64,000 nt of DNA from Psychrobacter sp. UBA6766 (GCF_002453355.1 NZ_DKGQ01000025.1:34139-98138); one strand, 5' to 3'. Shown: positions 52,617 through 61,678, counted from the first letter of the stretch. The notes: generated from the letters alone by a model not told the origin. Numbers and translations are program-made.

Positions 52617-53725
52617 TGAAAACTTCGTGTAATTTCCAATATGGGTTTACGCTAATAGAACTGATGATATCACTGGTATTAGGGCTATTGATATCTGCAG
52701 CAGTCATGCAAGTCTATATTATTAATACTAAGACAGCAGGTATTCAGTCTGGTGCTTCTGATGTAATTGAAAATACAGTGTTTAATACACCAATGATTGA
52801 ACAAAAGATTCGTCTTGCTGGGTTGGGGTTATCTGATAAAGCAAAGGATAACGAGCCGGGCTCAGGTATTGTTTTAACGAGCGCTAATAATGCAACCAAA
52901 GATAATGACAACAAAAAGCAGCTCGATAATTTAAAAAATCCAGATGACATTGATACAAATGGTCTTAAGGACATTACACTAGACGGTAACTCACTAAAAG
53001 TTACTTTACTTACTCATACAGGTGATGAAACCGATACGGGTAAAAACAATGAGTGGACTGGCGTAAGTAGCGTTAATCTAAAAAGTGGACAGCTCACCAT
53101 TCAATACCGCGCGCCACAAAATATGTATGATTGTGAAGGAAGGCTAGCTTTAGGACCGAGACAGGTAAAAGTTGGTGGTGTTCTAGAGACCATTGATGGT
53201 CAGGTAGTTATAGAGCGTTTTTATCTCAAAGCGCCCAACCCATCTAAACCCTCTGAGTTGTCTTTATACTGTGACGCTGGCAAGTACATTACTGAGATAA
53301 TGGATGATTATAGGGAGCAAAGTATCCCAGAAAAAAAGCTTCCGACTTCTGTTAATTTTACAACTAACAATAGTATCCGAGATTTCAGTGATACAGGTCA
53401 AGAAATCATAACCAATGTAGATTATTTTGATATTTTGCTGATGACTAAAAAAGATCCAACTCTAGCCAGTACACCAAAAGGTGATACTACTTTACGTTAT
53501 TACACCGTTAAGGAGTATCTTGGTTTAGAGTCGAGTATAAAGCCTGTTATTGTTGGAATTAAGTACGGATTGATTCTGCGTTCAGGAAATGCCGTATTGT
53601 CTGAGGATGGCCCATCAGCATTCAATGTATTAGGTAATAAGCTAACCCTTAAATCAGGTTTAAATAAAAACTATATCAGAACAGTAGTTGAATCCAATGT
53701 CACGTTAAGAAATATCAATCATTAA
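52616..53725 (+). CDS. pilW: type IV minor pilin PilW
   Basis: 369-residue prepilin. Leader ends QYG, mature start FTLIELMISLVLGLLISAAVMQVY, typical of PilW, and a large C-terminal domain with few cysteines. It joins FimU, PilV and PilX in the complex that primes pilus assembly and holds PilY1. GTG start overlapping the pilV stop; a nearby GGAGG in the end of pilV is the ribosome-binding site. Confidence 0.87.
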   Translation: MKTSCNFQYGFTLIELMISLVLGLLISAAVMQVYIINTKTAGIQSGASDVIENTVFNTPMIEQKIRLAGLGLSDKAKDNEPGSGIVLTSANNATKDNDNKKQLDNLKNPDDIDTNGLKDITLDGNSLKVTLLTHTGDETDTGKNNEWTGVSSVNLKSGQLTIQYRAPQNMYDCEGRLALGPRQVKVGGVLETIDGQVVIERFYLKAPNPSKPSELSLYCDAGKYITEIMDDYREQSIPEKKLPTSVNFTTNNSIRDFSDTGQEIITNVDYFDILLMTKKDPTLASTPKGDTTLRYYTVKEYLGLESSIKPVIVGIKYGLILRSGNAVLSEDGPSAFNVLGNKLTLKSGLNKNYIRTVVESNVTLRNINH

Positions 53726-53775
53726 AGCAGTTTGGGTATGACGTGTTGAGGTTATTTTATTTGGATATTTGCACT

Positions 53776-54699
53776 ATGAAAAGACATTCAAACTGTCAGA
53801 TCAGTCACTCTCAAGAGGGAGCCACGCTCATTGCCGTGTTATTGTTTTTAATGCTTATTATTTTAGTAGGCGTTATTGCAGTTAAAAGTAGTATAACTTC
53901 TTTAAGATTAGCAACGAGTGAACAAGTTGACACTCTATTATTGACCTCTTCAGACAATACTAATAAGAATATTGAAAATATCATCAATGAGGCAAAATAC
54001 GAAAATGAAAGTGTAAAGCTATTAGGACCTCTTGGTTTTTTTGGCTACTTTATGAATATTGGCGCCACCTCTAACCGTGGTGACCAAGTCGTATTTTGTT
54101 ATCGCCCAAGAAAGAATTACTTTTTTAGTATGTCAGAGGCGACGGTGCTAACGCCTTCTAATAAAAGCAAGCTGATAGGGGGAGCCAATGCTTCAGGCGG
54201 ATTTTGTCAAGTAAATAACGCTGAGGATTTTGTTAACGCAAGACAAAACGTTATGACACAAGTTTCAGTAACTAGACCAAACACTGTATCTATACCAGTA
54301 ACGCCTTTTGGGCACGTACCTTTAGGACAATCCATCACCTCAGACAATGCAGCCAGTTCTTCACCCAATTTTCGGATTCACTCTACTTCGTTTTTGCCAG
54401 CATTATCGAGCGCCTCTGACAGTGAGATTACAGAGTGTCTCAAAAAACCTAGTGAGAATGCCAGCGCTATCGCTTCAGGTGTGGATAATGATGATACTAG
54501 CGAGATAACTTATTTCGGTGAAACTCGTAATGAGTGCTTGGCTAAAATCGGGGTGCCAGCTAAGGTTATCGTCGGCGAGGTTCAGCTAGAGAATATGAAC
54601 AATACCGAAAAATGCATCAAGTTTGGTAAGGGTAGCGGCAAAATAAGCGATGAGTGCCAAAAAATATTAAATGTCACCGCAAACGGTAGTTCTAAATAG
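53776..54699 (+). CDS. pilX: type IV minor pilin PilX
   Basis: 307 residues from the ATG used. After a charged N-terminus comes the PilX-type segment GATLIAVLLFLMLIILVGVIAV, which lacks the Glu5 of ordinary pilins, as usual for PilX. The C-terminal domain has several Cys. It is expected to sit near the pilus tip beside PilY1. An in-frame TTG at 53743 would add 11 residues; the ATG has GGAT upstream and fits the family better. The gene ends 43 bp before the pilY1 start I prefer, and a possible longer pilY1 would overlap it. Confidence 0.82.
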   Translation: MKRHSNCQISHSQEGATLIAVLLFLMLIILVGVIAVKSSITSLRLATSEQVDTLLLTSSDNTNKNIENIINEAKYENESVKLLGPLGFFGYFMNIGATSNRGDQVVFCYRPRKNYFFSMSEATVLTPSNKSKLIGGANASGGFCQVNNAEDFVNARQNVMTQVSVTRPNTVSIPVTPFGHVPLGQSITSDNAASSSPNFRIHSTSFLPALSSASDSEITECLKKPSENASAIASGVDNDDTSEITYFGETRNECLAKIGVPAKVIVGEVQLENMNNTEKCIKFGKGSGKISDECQKILNVTANGSSK

Positions 54700-54742
54700 C
54701 AATCGTATTAGATCTTATATATCAAATATAGTGAGAATCGTC

Positions 54743-57700
54743 ATGAAAACAAGTCAATCTAATAAGTGTCCGCGTCGACCGTTTCGAGCGACTACGTTGA
54801 CGATGGCTATAGGGGCAATGCTGCTGACTCTTCCTATGCTTAGTCAAGCTGGAACGAGTGATGATGGGTTTGGCAATAAACGCTACAATAAGCTTGGGGA
54901 CTTGACAATCTACCAGCCGAGCACAGAATCTAATAAACCAACACTCACTTTGATGCTTGATAAGTCAGGGAGTATGTGGGGTAAATATAGCTTTAAAGAA
55001 GACGATGTATATCAGCGTCAAGATATATATAAGGCTTCTAGATGTGAAGGTTTTCTTTGTTTTATAGGTATTGGTAAATTTACATATAGGAATTACATAA
55101 GTAAAGCAGATATACCAAATGATTTCACTTATGAAAGTAGTTTCAAAAAATATACTGTGCCAGGTTTAACCGGTGCAGATAAACAGTATTGTCTTATGAG
55201 TGAAAAATCCAATACTACTTATGCAGAAGACTATAATCCCATTTACGAAACTATCAATGGCGTAAGTTTGGAGTACTGTGAGAAAAATGGCGAAAGAGTT
55301 TATGATCGAATGTCTAAGCTTAAATTAGCTATGTTAGAGCTGTTAGCTTTTGACAGTGTCAATGAAGACATCATTATGGGTATCGGGGCTTTTGGTTATA
55401 ACAGCTATCAAGGTCAAATTAAGGTTGCTGCAAAACCTTTGGATGCTACTCAGAAAGAAAAGATTTATGGGTTTTTAAGAGGGCTAGACCCTTCAGGTGG
55501 CACACCTATGGCAACTGCATTTACAGAAGCAGCTGCCTATATGTTAGGCAATAGTACTTATAATGGAGGATCTGATTATAGCGGTATGCGATCCACGAAT
55601 AACTCATCTATCGTAAGAAACAATCAATATATCGCCCCTGAAACGCAGCAGTGCGGCGCAAAAGGTGTATATCTGCTAACAGATGGCTTTCCTAATAATA
55701 TAAGTAATCAATCTAACCTAAAAAAGATGATGAAACAAGCATTGAATGTATCGAATAATATTCAGTGTTCGAGTGAACTATTGGAGGGTAATGACAGCGG
55801 AGACCAATGGAAGTGTATGGGTGAGTTTGCAACCCAGCTTCGTACCCAGCGCCAAGTCACCACCGCTATGGTGGGATTTGGTTATGATTTTACTGCTGTT
55901 GATGACCCTAATAACTATATCTCAGTTGAGCGCGTAATTGATAAATTTAAAGATAGTGACGGTAAAGCCTATAAATACAATAAAAAATATTATGATTGTA
56001 ACAAGATACCAATTAGTAATCCTGATGCTCGAAATGCTTGTAACTTAGGCATGGAGTCGGGCAAGTTTGATAATGTCGGTGGCTATGGTCAGGGTGGGTT
56101 TTATTTTGCTAAAGACACCAAAGACATCGTCGGTAGTGTTTTGTCCGTCATTCAGGACTTAGAGATGGATCTGCCCAGTATTCCAGCAGGAACCATCACC
56201 GTTCCTCAAGACCCATTGAGCAGTTTGAGCGTCAAGCCCTATGCTTATTTGCCCATGCTGGAGCCTAAGGTAGGAAGTGATATTGCCATCTGGCCTGGTA
56301 ATCTTAAAAAATATCACGTCGAGCAAGGCACACTATTTGGTCAAGGCGGCAAAAGGCTCTATATCGATAGCGACAATAAAGGCGGCTTTCCAGATGATCT
56401 CAACCCTGATGCTCAGGACATCTGGAGTAAAGAGAACGAGACGATCACCAATGCTGCTGGGGCGACCGTAAATGTCAATGATAGAATTACCGCAGGTGGG
56501 TTTTATGCACAATTAACCGCGCCCAAAAAAGCCAACAATACCACTCGAAATGTCTATGTTGAGAGTACTATCAATGGCTCGACTAAACTGGTCAGGGTTG
56601 GCGTCACTGATGGCAAATTGGTTGGATTTGGTGCTAATGAGCTTGATAATTCATATACCACATTAACCAAGCTGTATCTACTTAGCTTTTTGGGCTATGA
56701 CGTTAGTGCTACCCAAGCGGAAGCTGATCGTATTAATAATTCTGCGCGTGGTGTGCAAAAAGAGCTTGAAAAGTTGATTGCCAATCCACCAGGAGATATT
56801 AAAGTTTTAGGCGGCGTGATTCATTCAAGACCTGCATTGATCTCTTATGGTGCAAATATTAACGCCACAGATAAAGATAGTGACAACGATGGCGTGATAG
56901 ATGACGATGCAGGAATGGTCTCCAATGACGACGCTAGTCGCGATGATTATGTCATGTTTGGCTCCATGGAGGGTGCGTTACATATTGCATCGGCACAGAC
57001 CGGTCAAGAAAGTCTGGCCTTTATACCAAAGACAATATTACAAAATCAAATCGCAGCCCTGCAACCGGGCAGTACCGTTGCTAATGCTCCCGTATTTGGG
57101 GTTGATGCCCCGTGGACGACAAAAGGCAGCTATAAATATGACTTTAGCAGAACCAGTACCAACTCATCTGGTCAGATTACTGCTGAGGAGCTGTATATAT
57201 ATGGTGGACTACGTCAAGGCGGTAAAGGCTTGTACGGCATAGATGTCACTAAACTTAATAATCCTAAAATGCTATTTAGTATTGACAATACTTCAAATGG
57301 TTACCAAGCCCTTGGGATGGCGTGGAGCGAACCGGTTACCGGAAAAGTCAAAATAGGATCAGGTAAAGGTAGCGTTAAAGACGTCATCGTATTCGGTGGA
57401 GGCTATGATGAGTGCTATGAAGACCCTACTTTTAAGCTTAATAGTGCCGATAATAAATTTTCAGAATGTAAAAATAAGCCAGTAGCAGATGGTAACGCAG
57501 TCTATATCGCTGATGCGAAAACCGGCGCGATATTGTGGTCTATTTCTGGTCGCTCTTCTGGTGTTTCCGGTAAGCATATCAAAGTGGATGAAATGAAACA
57601 CAGCGTGGTTAGTAAGATTACCACATTAGATCGTGATGATGACGGACTTATCGATCATCTATACTTTGGTGATCTAGGGGGTCAAGTGTTTCGTGTAGAT

Positions 57701-58729
57701 CTGAGAAATGGTCAAGCCGTCAGTAGTAGTACTGGTATCAATAACTTTACGCGCCGTATAATTAGAGTATTAAATACCAGTGGGGACAGCTTAAGCGATA
57801 CAACTTCTAAAGCGCTTGCGGCAAAAGGATTGCAGTATCGCTTTTATGGTCAGCCTTCAGTCAGTTTTCATAAAGACTCAGGCGTTCTCTTTGCGGTAAT
57901 GAACATCGCATCAGGCGATAGAAGCAATCCTTTATCTAAACTTCGGGATAATGCCGCAAAAGAGTCCAATCGGTTGTTTGGAATTATAGACCGTGATATA
58001 GCCAAACAAAGCTTATATGGTAAAGATGAAGCGGCAACCATAATTACTAAAGATCTCACCTTAACAGATTTAACTGAGCTGCCCTATAAATCGTCGATGG
58101 GATCCAAAGAAGTGGTAAGAGCGTCTATGCGTCCCAATGCTGCTACCCAGCAAGGCTGGAGCTATCCACTCAACTTATTTGATGGTTTTAGTAATATAAA
58201 AAACGTCAAGTCGATGGGCGATGGATTGGCCATTGGAGATGTATATTATATGACAGCCTATAGTCCTGAGATGAAATACGATGAAGTCAGTGGCTGTTCT
58301 GCTCAAGTGGTGGGAGGCTCTGAGCGTCAGATGTATTGCTTGCCTTACGGTATTTGCGAAACAAAAGCACCAGATAATGATACGGCGCTCAACGGTACAG
58401 GCGGATTTGTACGAGCAGGAAAGGGCATTCAAGAGTTGGCATTTGGCGCTTTTGATCCCAAAAACCCGACCACTCGCGTTTTATTGGGAACACAAACCTT
58501 TAGTGAGTTGGTAGATAAAGATAGTAGAATAGACTATGACACTGGCAGACCGCTGACCTCGACGGGCCCAGGATTAGATACCATATGCCCTGGGGGTAGC
58601 TGCTTTGGTGTCAGTGTTCCTAATAGAAAAGGCGGTAGTGGCTCAGGGGGCGGCGAGGTAAACAGCTTAAGCTATCGGTTGTTTAACACTCGCTGGTATG
58701 AGCAAACGGTGGATCCTTTAAATGATTAG
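54743..58729 (+). CDS. pilY1: type IV pilus tip adhesin PilY1
   Basis: 1328 residues. Signal peptide (cleavage near LSQAG, residue 36), a von Willebrand A-like domain with MIDAS DKSGS (73-77) and TPMATAFTEA further on, and a C-terminal seven-bladed propeller (about 690-1260). Two calcium-type loops are visible: DKDSDNDGVIDDD from residue 710 and DRDDDGLID (963-971); the second matches the calcium site that in Pseudomonas PilY1 controls pilus extension against PilT retraction. A Gly/Ser-rich stretch near the end precedes a short conserved tail. An upstream in-frame ATG at 54671, inside pilX, is less likely because it would bury the signal peptide. Its last 8 bases overlap pilE. Confidence 0.92.
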   Translation: MKTSQSNKCPRRPFRATTLTMAIGAMLLTLPMLSQAGTSDDGFGNKRYNKLGDLTIYQPSTESNKPTLTLMLDKSGSMWGKYSFKEDDVYQRQDIYKASRCEGFLCFIGIGKFTYRNYISKADIPNDFTYESSFKKYTVPGLTGADKQYCLMSEKSNTTYAEDYNPIYETINGVSLEYCEKNGERVYDRMSKLKLAMLELLAFDSVNEDIIMGIGAFGYNSYQGQIKVAAKPLDATQKEKIYGFLRGLDPSGGTPMATAFTEAAAYMLGNSTYNGGSDYSGMRSTNNSSIVRNNQYIAPETQQCGAKGVYLLTDGFPNNISNQSNLKKMMKQALNVSNNIQCSSELLEGNDSGDQWKCMGEFATQLRTQRQVTTAMVGFGYDFTAVDDPNNYISVERVIDKFKDSDGKAYKYNKKYYDCNKIPISNPDARNACNLGMESGKFDNVGGYGQGGFYFAKDTKDIVGSVLSVIQDLEMDLPSIPAGTITVPQDPLSSLSVKPYAYLPMLEPKVGSDIAIWPGNLKKYHVEQGTLFGQGGKRLYIDSDNKGGFPDDLNPDAQDIWSKENETITNAAGATVNVNDRITAGGFYAQLTAPKKANNTTRNVYVESTINGSTKLVRVGVTDGKLVGFGANELDNSYTTLTKLYLLSFLGYDVSATQAEADRINNSARGVQKELEKLIANPPGDIKVLGGVIHSRPALISYGANINATDKDSDNDGVIDDDAGMVSNDDASRDDYVMFGSMEGALHIASAQTGQESLAFIPKTILQNQIAALQPGSTVANAPVFGVDAPWTTKGSYKYDFSRTSTNSSGQITAEELYIYGGLRQGGKGLYGIDVTKLNNPKMLFSIDNTSNGYQALGMAWSEPVTGKVKIGSGKGSVKDVIVFGGGYDECYEDPTFKLNSADNKFSECKNKPVADGNAVYIADAKTGAILWSISGRSSGVSGKHIKVDEMKHSVVSKITTLDRDDDGLIDHLYFGDLGGQVFRVDLRNGQAVSSSTGINNFTRRIIRVLNTSGDSLSDTTSKALAAKGLQYRFYGQPSVSFHKDSGVLFAVMNIASGDRSNPLSKLRDNAAKESNRLFGIIDRDIAKQSLYGKDEAATIITKDLTLTDLTELPYKSSMGSKEVVRASMRPNAATQQGWSYPLNLFDGFSNIKNVKSMGDGLAIGDVYYMTAYSPEMKYDEVSGCSAQVVGGSERQMYCLPYGICETKAPDNDTALNGTGGFVRAGKGIQELAFGAFDPKNPTTRVLLGTQTFSELVDKDSRIDYDTGRPLTSTGPGLDTICPGGSCFGVSVPNRKGGSGSGGGEVNSLSYRLFNTRWYEQTVDPLND

Positions 58730-59327
58730 GCAAAGTGAGCGACAGAGTTGTGTCCTTGGCTTTCCGTGTCCGCGTTCTGGTCACCCTAGCGTCAGGCAAC
58801 AACAAGGCTTTACCTTGATTGAGCTCATGATCGTCGTTTTTATCATTGGTGTTTTAGCGGCAATCGCTATCCCAAGCTATCGCCATTATGTCATTATCAA
58901 TGCGGAGCGTGAGGTACAAGCAAAGATGCTTAGCTTACAAGTTGAGCTTGAACAGTGGCGCGCTAAGGCTTTAACTTATAAAGGCTTTGTACCGAAAACA
59001 GTAGATAGCGGCGACGATACTGATTACGGTTATGCAGACGCGGATGACACTATTATTAATGTTCCTGCTGGTAGTGGTGACGATTATACCTATCGTATTA
59101 CTTTGGTCGATGGAGATACGAGTGGCACGCCTAAGAGCTTAGTAACAGCGCCAGGTGTAGATAATGTCACAGGGAGGTCATGGAAAATGGTGGCAGTACC
59201 GAATACTGATCGGTATATTAAAAATGCTCATAAACTCATGCTGACTAGCACTGGGCGTAGATGTATGACAAAGGACGCTATAACAGTTAAGTCAGTAGAC
59301 TGTGGTAATAATGCTCAGGTGTGGTAA
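58722..59327 (+). CDS. pilE: type IV minor pilin PilE-like (first copy)
   Basis: 201-residue prepilin. A long leader of 29 residues ends QQQG, then FTLIELMIVVFIIGVLAAIAIPSY with Glu5. The globular part contains an Asp/Gly-rich stretch (SGDDTDYGYADADD) that could bind calcium, and two Cys near the C-terminus (CMTK and VDCGN) that may close a D-loop. Position right after pilY1 is that of pilE in the Pseudomonas operon. The start overlaps the pilY1 end by 8 nt, and its stop overlaps the next start (TAATG). Confidence 0.85.
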   Translation: MIRQSERQSCVLGFPCPRSGHPSVRQQQGFTLIELMIVVFIIGVLAAIAIPSYRHYVIINAEREVQAKMLSLQVELEQWRAKALTYKGFVPKTVDSGDDTDYGYADADDTIINVPAGSGDDYTYRITLVDGDTSGTPKSLVTAPGVDNVTGRSWKMVAVPNTDRYIKNAHKLMLTSTGRRCMTKDAITVKSVDCGNNAQVW

Positions 59328-59755
59328 TGATGATAAATAATACGATAGATGTAAATGATGAACGGGGATTTACGCTTATAGAGCTGCTGATAGTTGTCGC
59401 TATTATTGGTATTATATCTGCGATCGCTTATCCAAGCTATCAAGATTATCTGGAAAAAGGTATTCGTGCAGACATGATGAGCGAGATGCAAAATATCGCG
59501 AGCCAAATTGAGGGCCGAAAGTTGGCGCAAGGCCGTTATAGCAATGATCTATTAACTGGCCTTGGCGGCGACTATCCAGCCGACAAGCCGCTATATGAGG
59601 TCACTTTTTCCCCAAATCCGCTAACATCCCAATGGGAAATCAGCGCTAAACCCAAATCAGGCTCACGAATGGCGAGTGACGGTACGCTCACGCTTAATCA
59701 TCAGGGTCTTAAATGCCGAGATTCCGCATGCGGCACTGGCGATGAATGGAGATAA
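59327..59755 (+). CDS. type IV minor pilin PilE-like (second copy)
   Basis: 142-residue prepilin. Leader ends ERG, mature FTLIELLIVVAIIGIISAIAYPSYQDY, the form typical of PilE/ComP-type pilins, and a short C-terminal domain with the Cys pair CRDSAC before the end. AYPSYQDY and the end pattern HQGLKCRD...GDEW are the usual PilE signature, so this copy may be the true PilE orthologue and the preceding gene an extra. The ATG overlaps the stop of the previous gene (TAATG), so it is translationally coupled. Last gene of the operon. Confidence 0.86.
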   Translation: MMINNTIDVNDERGFTLIELLIVVAIIGIISAIAYPSYQDYLEKGIRADMMSEMQNIASQIEGRKLAQGRYSNDLLTGLGGDYPADKPLYEVTFSPNPLTSQWEISAKPKSGSRMASDGTLTLNHQGLKCRDSACGTGDEWR

Positions 59756-59769
59756 ATCATTCTATCAAG

Positions 59770-59826
59770 TGACAAAAATTGTCAGTTAGAAGTTACGATT
59801 TGCTGTCAAATAAAATTAATGTGACA
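59770..59826 (+). promoter_or_regulatory. cluster of TGTCA/TGACA half-sites upstream of pilA (possible PilR enhancer)
   Basis: Four half-sites in 57 bp: TGACAA-AAA-TTGTCA (59770-59784, perfect inverted repeat), TGTCA (59804-59808) and TGACA (59822-59826). They lie 155-210 bp before the predicted sigma-54 start, a normal enhancer distance. PilR of Pseudomonas binds TGTC-containing repeats upstream of pilA. Confidence 0.5.
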
Positions 59827-59953
59827 ACTTCAGTAATTTGATAGTAGCAAAGCGAAAGGTTTAAAGTTTTTAACTTAAGAATAAAGCTAAAAAATCATAG
59901 ATAATATTTCTAGATCAATGAATAATGCTATAAAGTAGCTATAATTATAAATT

Positions 59954-59969
59954 TGGCACGATATATGCA
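59954..59969 (+). promoter_or_regulatory. sigma-54 promoter of pilA
   Basis: TGGCACG (59954-59960), four bases, ATGCA: GG-N10-GC spacing is exact and the -24 element is perfect consensus. Predicted start near 59980, about 70 nt before the pilA ATG. Confidence 0.85.
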
Positions 59970-60052
59970 GCATTTAAAGTAAGAAGTAAATAAATTTATA
60001 ACTGGCAGTGAGACAATAACTCTGCTGCCATATGATCCTAAAGGACAAGTCT

Positions 60053-60445
60053 ATGAACGCTCAAAAAGGTTTTACCTTAATCGAACTAATGATCGTTGTT
60101 GCTATCATTGGTATTCTAGCAGCGATTGCCATCCCTGCTTATCAAAACTATACTCAAAAATCTTCAGCAGCTGCGTGTCAAGCTGAAGTAAAATCATATG
60201 CGGGTACAGTATTAGCCGCACTAACTGACCCAAGTAAAGATATAGATGTTGTAGCACCTAATGTAGGGGCTTGTGATAGCATAACAAATGCTGCTACAGA
60301 AGATAAGGTAGCTATGGACGGGACTTCTAAGCGTTTCATCACTGCCAAAACTAAAAATGCTAAGGCCGGTCAAGAATACGTTAACTGTGATCTCGAAGCT
60401 GGAGCTACTTGTACGTTTAAAGCTACTGGTGAAAATGCAGAGTAA
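60053..60445 (+). CDS. pilA: type IV major pilin PilA
   Basis: 130 residues. Short leader MNAQKG, then FTLIELMIVVAIIGILAAIAIPAYQNY with Glu5, the classic type IVa major pilin start. The globular part has four cysteines (CQAE, ACDSI, NCDLE, TCTF), the last two likely closing the C-terminal loop. Start chosen at 60053: AAGGA lies 7 nt upstream; an in-frame ATG at 60032 would lengthen the leader and has no such site. Driven by its own sigma-54 promoter and closed by a terminator at 60546, so it is made separately from the minor pilins. Confidence 0.92.
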   Translation: MNAQKGFTLIELMIVVAIIGILAAIAIPAYQNYTQKSSAAACQAEVKSYAGTVLAALTDPSKDIDVVAPNVGACDSITNAATEDKVAMDGTSKRFITAKTKNAKAGQEYVNCDLEAGATCTFKATGENAE

Positions 60446-60545
60446 TATAATCGAGTATGGTCTACGGCTTTAGCTCAGCTTAAACTCTACAAAGTTACAA
60501 TGCTGGGCAAAATGCCCGATCTACAAAAACTCTCGTTTAATATCC

Positions 60546-60577
60546 AAAAAAACCAAACGCCCTGTTTGGTTTTTTTG
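60546..60577 (+). terminator. terminator after pilA
   Basis: AAAAACCAAAC pairs with GTTTGGTTTTT around a 5-nt loop with further T. A smaller hairpin GGGCA-AAA-TGCCC lies upstream at 60505-60517. Confidence 0.9.
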
Positions 60578-60685
60578 TGTTTAGAATAAGGTAAAACATC
60601 TTATCATTAAATTTCAAGCTATTATCAAAACGTAAAAGATGGGTTAAAACCCTATAACGCAGCACCCTATTAAATCAAAGCCACT

Positions 60686-60701
60686 TGGTACAATCTCTGC
60701 A
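60686..60701 (+). promoter_or_regulatory. sigma-54-type promoter of the second pilin gene
   Basis: TGGTACA (60686-60692) and CTGCA (60697-60701): exact GG-N10-GC spacing with the allowed T in TGGYAC. Predicted start near 60712, about 24 nt before the ATG. Confidence 0.65.
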
Positions 60702-60735
60702 CCCTAGTTATTAAACCTGTAACTGATAAAATGCT

Positions 60736-61137
60736 ATGAAATTTTGCTCGCTAACTGTCCGAAATTGTCACCTACATCGTAAATTATCTACTCAATCTGG
60801 CTTTACTTTAATAGAGACGATGATCGTTGTGGCTATCATAGGTATATTGGCAGCTATAACGATTCTCACGTATAATCAGTACATTGTCGAAGCCAAAAGT
60901 AACTCTTGTTTGGCTGAAGCAAAAAACTATGGTAATAATGTTTTTTATGAACTTAATGACCAGGATAATAGTAGTCTACCTATTGCTCCAGTCATAAGCG
61001 CCTGCGAAACTATTACTAACGCTACAGGGTGGACACCATCTACGCAGCAAAAAATTGTTGCTGTAGCAAAAGCGCCATCAAATGTTCGTATCGAATGTGA
61101 TATTCCTAATGGCACACCTTGTGTAGTGTTGCCTTAA
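60736..61137 (+). CDS. second major-pilin-like protein
   Basis: 133 residues. A 22-residue leader ends QSG, then FTLIETMIVVAIIGILAAITILTYNQY with Glu5. The globular part shares the PilA layout (CLAEAKNYG for CQAEVKSYA, SACETITNA for GACDSITNA, and a closing ECDIPNGTPC loop), so it is a diverged tandem paralogue with the same four-Cys pattern. The leader is longer than that of PilA and no ribosome-binding site is visible before the ATG, so its expression may be low. It has a separate sigma-54-type promoter. It may be an alternative, minor or competence pilin. Confidence 0.85.
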   Translation: MKFCSLTVRNCHLHRKLSTQSGFTLIETMIVVAIIGILAAITILTYNQYIVEAKSNSCLAEAKNYGNNVFYELNDQDNSSLPIAPVISACETITNATGWTPSTQQKIVAVAKAPSNVRIECDIPNGTPCVVLP

Positions 61138-61171
61138 TTCCATATCTCATTACTTAATAATTTGTAAAAAA

Positions 61172-61212
61172 AGCCACCTAACAGCAGCATATTGCTATTA
61201 GGTGGTCTTTTA
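61172..61212. terminator. bidirectional terminator between second pilin gene and fdxA
   Basis: CCACCTAA pairs with TTAGGTGG, with an inner GCAGCATATTGC fold; A run on one side and T run on the other. On the minus strand seven T follow, so it best serves fdxA. Confidence 0.85.
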
Positions 61213-61247
61213 TTGTCTAAAGATATTGAGCAGTTCTAGAGAGCCAG

Positions 61248-61571
61248 CTACTTCTCCAAATACTGAATCTTACCTTCCACACCATCCCACTTTTCAGCCT
61301 CTGGCAATTGACCTTTCATCTCGGTGATGTTTGGCCATTTTTGCGCCAGCTCTTCATTTAGTTGAATAAACACTTCTTGGCCTTTTGGTACTTCATCTTC
61401 TGAAAATATCGCATTGGCGGGGCATTCAGGCTCGCATAGCGCGCAATCGATACACTCATCAGGGTCGATGGCGAGGAAGTTCGGGCCTTCATAAAAGCAG
61501 TCCACAGGGCAGACTTCCACACAGTCGGTGTATTTGCAAAGAATGCAGTTATCTGTAACGACAAAGGTCAT
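61248..61571 (-). CDS. fdxA: seven-iron ferredoxin
   Basis: 107-residue electron carrier with one [3Fe-4S] and one [4Fe-4S] cluster. Cysteines match Azotobacter ferredoxin I with a +1 shift: Cys9, Cys17 and Cys50 for the three-iron cluster and Cys21, Cys40, Cys43 and Cys46 for the four-iron cluster; Cys12 and Cys25 are also conserved. The C-terminal extension (about 60-107) is typical. It lies beside mutS on the same strand, as in Pseudomonas and relatives. Physiological partner unknown. Confidence 0.96.
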   Translation of the reverse strand: MTFVVTDNCILCKYTDCVEVCPVDCFYEGPNFLAIDPDECIDCALCEPECPANAIFSEDEVPKGQEVFIQLNEELAQKWPNITEMKGQLPEAEKWDGVEGKIQYLEK

Positions 61572-61678
61572 AGTGGTCTACCTGTTATTGGTTTGGCAAA
61601 GTACAATTACGATTGTAAGTACATTAGCTGAAAAATAAGACGTATTTTAGCGCTTTTGCCACTATTTGACAAATCCCT

